Assembly (NCBI GenBank): GCA_009602725.1
Contig: WELB01000011.1
Span: 41,664 to 105,663 of the forward strand
Reading direction: 5' to 3'
DNA from: Spirogloea muscicola
Lineage: Eukaryota > Streptophyta > Zygnematophyceae > Spirogloeales > Spirogloeaceae
DNA: 64,000 bases
Shown here: piece by piece, positions 62,217 to 64,000 of the stretch
How positions within the stretch are numbered: the stretch's first letter is position 1
Layout: each line of letters begins with the position of its first letter
Notes under the pieces: generated by a model
Told to the model about the DNA's origin: nothing
Databases searched by the model: none
The model's input: only the letters and a program-made list of their open reading frames with translations
Made by a program: the position numbers and the translations under genes

Positions 62217-64000
62217 ATGGCCGCCGTCACAACCGCCACTGCCGTTGCCGCCGCCGCCGTCGCCGCCGCCGCTGCCGCCACGGCTCGTGGCGGTCGGGCC
62301 GCGANAGCCGCGGCGGCCGTGCCGCGCGCCTCCTCAGGCGGCGGCGGCGACGGCGGCGGCTGCGGGGGCCCGGTAGACTCGGCGGGTCAAGCGCAGGAAC
62401 ACGGCTTCCCTCTGCTTGATATCGTGAGCAAGCTCGGATCTCGCCGAGCCTCGCGCTGCTGCTCCTGCTTCCGGGGCCGCCTGCCCCGTAGCATCCGCCA
62501 ACGGCGTCCGCGGAGGGCCTCGCAGCCCAACTGCTTTTGAAACCCTGTCATTGCCAGTACTTTTGGTTGACAAGAGCACTGTTCGACTCCCGGGGAACTC
62601 ACGTACTACAACTTGGCAATGCACGGAGAGTCGTCCGGCAACATGTTACGTCTGCACACTGCGTTCTGAAAGTATTTACAGTATTCTGGCCACCCAGCTG
62701 CCAGCTTAAGCTAAGCTTTAGCTTCAGATCAGCTTTAGCTCTAGCCAAGCTTTAGTCTGGCCACCCAGCTGCCAGCTTCAGCTAAGCTTCGGTTCGGTTG
62801 GGCTTGGCTAGGTGGGGGCCCTCTGATTCCGCCGCCACTCATGGCCCTGTGTGCAGCACTGGGACTGGGCGGCCGCCGAACCTGCCGCAGGCCAGGATGC
62901 CTTTGACAGCGTGGTCAAGGAGCAGCTTGCTGGTTCTGGAGGATCCGCCGGCAGCTCCGCCAGAGACGCGGCTGTCCTGGAACCCGCCGGTCTTGCGAGA
63001 TATGCGGCCATGCTCGGCCTGCAGTCGCCCGTGCCGGAGCGCGAGGAGGCCGCACTCGCGCTCTGGCGGCACGCCAAGGGCGGCCGGGCATGCATCGACC
63101 AGATTGCCACCATGCCGGGGTGCCTGAACCTCCTTGTGATCCTCCTGGGATCCGGCGGCAGCCCCCCGGCTGCCGAGGCCGCGGCGGGGCTGCTGCAGAG
63201 CGTCGCCGCGGTTGAGGACTACCGGCTCGAGTTGCTAAGCGCTGGCGCCCTGGAGGAGGTCGCTGGCCTCCTCTTGCGAGGTGCGCCGCCAGCGGTACAG
63301 GCCGTTGGCCCGTACTCGCCACCGTCCTAAGCATTCTCTCCACAGCAAGTTCTTTGACAATGAAGTCCTTTGATCTATACGCAAGCTATCAGAGTTTCCT
63401 GGGTTGAGGTTACTGTTATAGAGTCAGGGTTTATGGTAGCCAGTGGTGTTGAGCACAAGAGCTCCTGGCATGTACTTTCCCATGTGCTTTCGCAGGTAGA
63501 GGAACAAGCAGCCGGCCTTCTGGTTTCGCTGTCCACCGCCGTTTCTGAGGCTCCCCGCTTTGTGGAGCTTGGCCTGCTGCCCAAGCTCGTTGCCATGCTC
63601 GACCCGGCTCACCTCGCCATCCAGGAGGCCGCTGCCAAAGCCCTGGCCAATGTGACTCGCTGGCCAGGCGCGTGGGAGCAGGTAGCAGAGATCGGCGGTG
63701 TACCCAAGCTGGTGCGTGGGCCAGAGCCTTAGCCTGTTAGTGTAGGATGCCCTGTTAGTGTAGGATGCAAGTTAGTTGCTGGCACTCATTTGTAAGGTGG
63801 TTCGTATCCCATAGCCAGCACATGTTACTGCCCATATAAGGAAGGGTTTTTTGGTAAGGGCATGTCAAAACCTCTTTCCATTCCAGGACTTTAAGCTCCA
63901 AGTAGCTGGTGCTTTGAGCACATTGGAAGGAGAACAGCTGTCTTAGCATCACTGTGATTGTCAAAGCAGGCACAGCTCGTTCTGGAGGAGGCCGCGCCAG
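62217..64000 (+). CDS. Armadillo-repeat protein, incomplete at 3' end
   Basis: The first exon starts MAAVTTATAVAAAAVAAAAA at 62217 over a GCC tract and is interrupted by the N at 62285, so the N-terminus is uncertain; it is Ala-rich and could be a transit peptide. The second exon, after gtgtgcag at about 62855, reads HWDWAAAEPAAGQDAFDSVV, then EREEAALALWRHAKGG, CLNLLVILLGSGGSP and LELLSAGALEEVAGLLLRGA. The third (about 63497-63712) reads VEEQAAGLLVSLSTAVSEAP, then GLLPKLVAMLDPAHLAIQEA and AAKALANVTRWPGAWEQVAE. The repeated G-x(I/L)xxL(V/L)xLL and A(A/L)xAL.N patterns are ARM repeats. A further exon may begin near 63971 (AQLVLEEAA) and run off the window. Resembles plant ARM proteins. A partner or role cannot be told. 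Confidence 0.75.
62685..62800. repeat. Direct repeat in the ARM-gene intron
   Basis: ctggccacccagctgccagc followed by tt(a/c)agctaagctt occurs at 62685 and again at 62757, about 71 bp apart. Further agctttagct units lie between. It is a local tandem duplication. Confidence 0.6.

Overview
The window is nuclear DNA of a green-lineage (Viridiplantae) eukaryote, most likely a streptophyte-grade alga. Genes are split by short GT-AG introns. First exons and 5' leaders are very GC-rich with (GCC)n or (GGC)n tracts, and internal exons and introns are less GC-rich. Plant-type genes include a chloroplast stem-loop binding protein (CSP41a), an HR-like lesion-inducing protein, a DUF674 protein, a pectinesterase, a RabE GTPase, a Raf-like kinase and an S-adenosylhomocysteinase with the plant-type insert. 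No species is claimed. A Mesostigma/Chlorokybus-like alga would fit.

Layout. 1-1.5 kb (+): unrecognised acidic protein, 5' end off the window. 2.0-3.7 kb (-): TMEM45/DUF716 membrane protein. 4.9-7.2 kb (-): complete 8-exon RabE/Rab8 GTPase. 9.9-13.5 kb (-): complete 14-exon V-ATPase subunit B. 14.1-16.6 kb (+): complete 6-exon membrane-anchored cyclophilin. 16.9-22 kb: repeat island with LINE 3' ends and a Copia fragment. 22.4-24.6 kb (-): PHP-domain phosphoesterase, 5' end lost against a short AT-rich virus-like fragment (24.6-25.3 kb). 25.3-26.4 kb (+): small KVTW-motif protein. 27.3-29.8 kb (-): deoxynucleoside kinase. 30.1-30.7 kb: two related MITEs. 30.8-32.8 kb (-): exon-like pieces of an unknown gene. 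32.8-35.1 kb (-): Raf-like kinase. 35.3-36.5 kb: LINE ends. 37.4-40.8 kb (-): amino-acid transporter. 40.9-44.6 kb: second LINE island. 44.8-46.2 kb (+): HR-like lesion inducer. 46.8-47.3 kb (-): small plastid-type membrane protein. 47.8-48.5 kb (+): RNA polymerase III subunit RPC11. 48.8-51.1 kb (-): CSP41a. 51.7-54.8 kb (+): S-adenosylhomocysteinase. 55.6-56.5 kb (-): DUF674 protein. 56.5-57.5 kb (+): small coiled-coil protein. 58.0-59.0 kb (-): pectinesterase. 59.0-60.5 kb: third LINE island. 61.6-61.7 kb (-): SERF protein. 62.2 kb to the end (+): armadillo-repeat protein, incomplete.

The genes are ordinary, unlinked housekeeping functions. The striking content is the repeat fraction: about fifteen LINE 3' ends that share a C-terminal peptide, and in one subfamily a GGGCTGG...CCAGCCC hairpin. 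Seven isolated single Ns (17998, 25318, 29905, 40987, 47350, 59014, 62285) mostly sit where sequence identity changes abruptly. They look like collapsed assembly gaps, so novelty resting on adjacency across an N should be treated with care.
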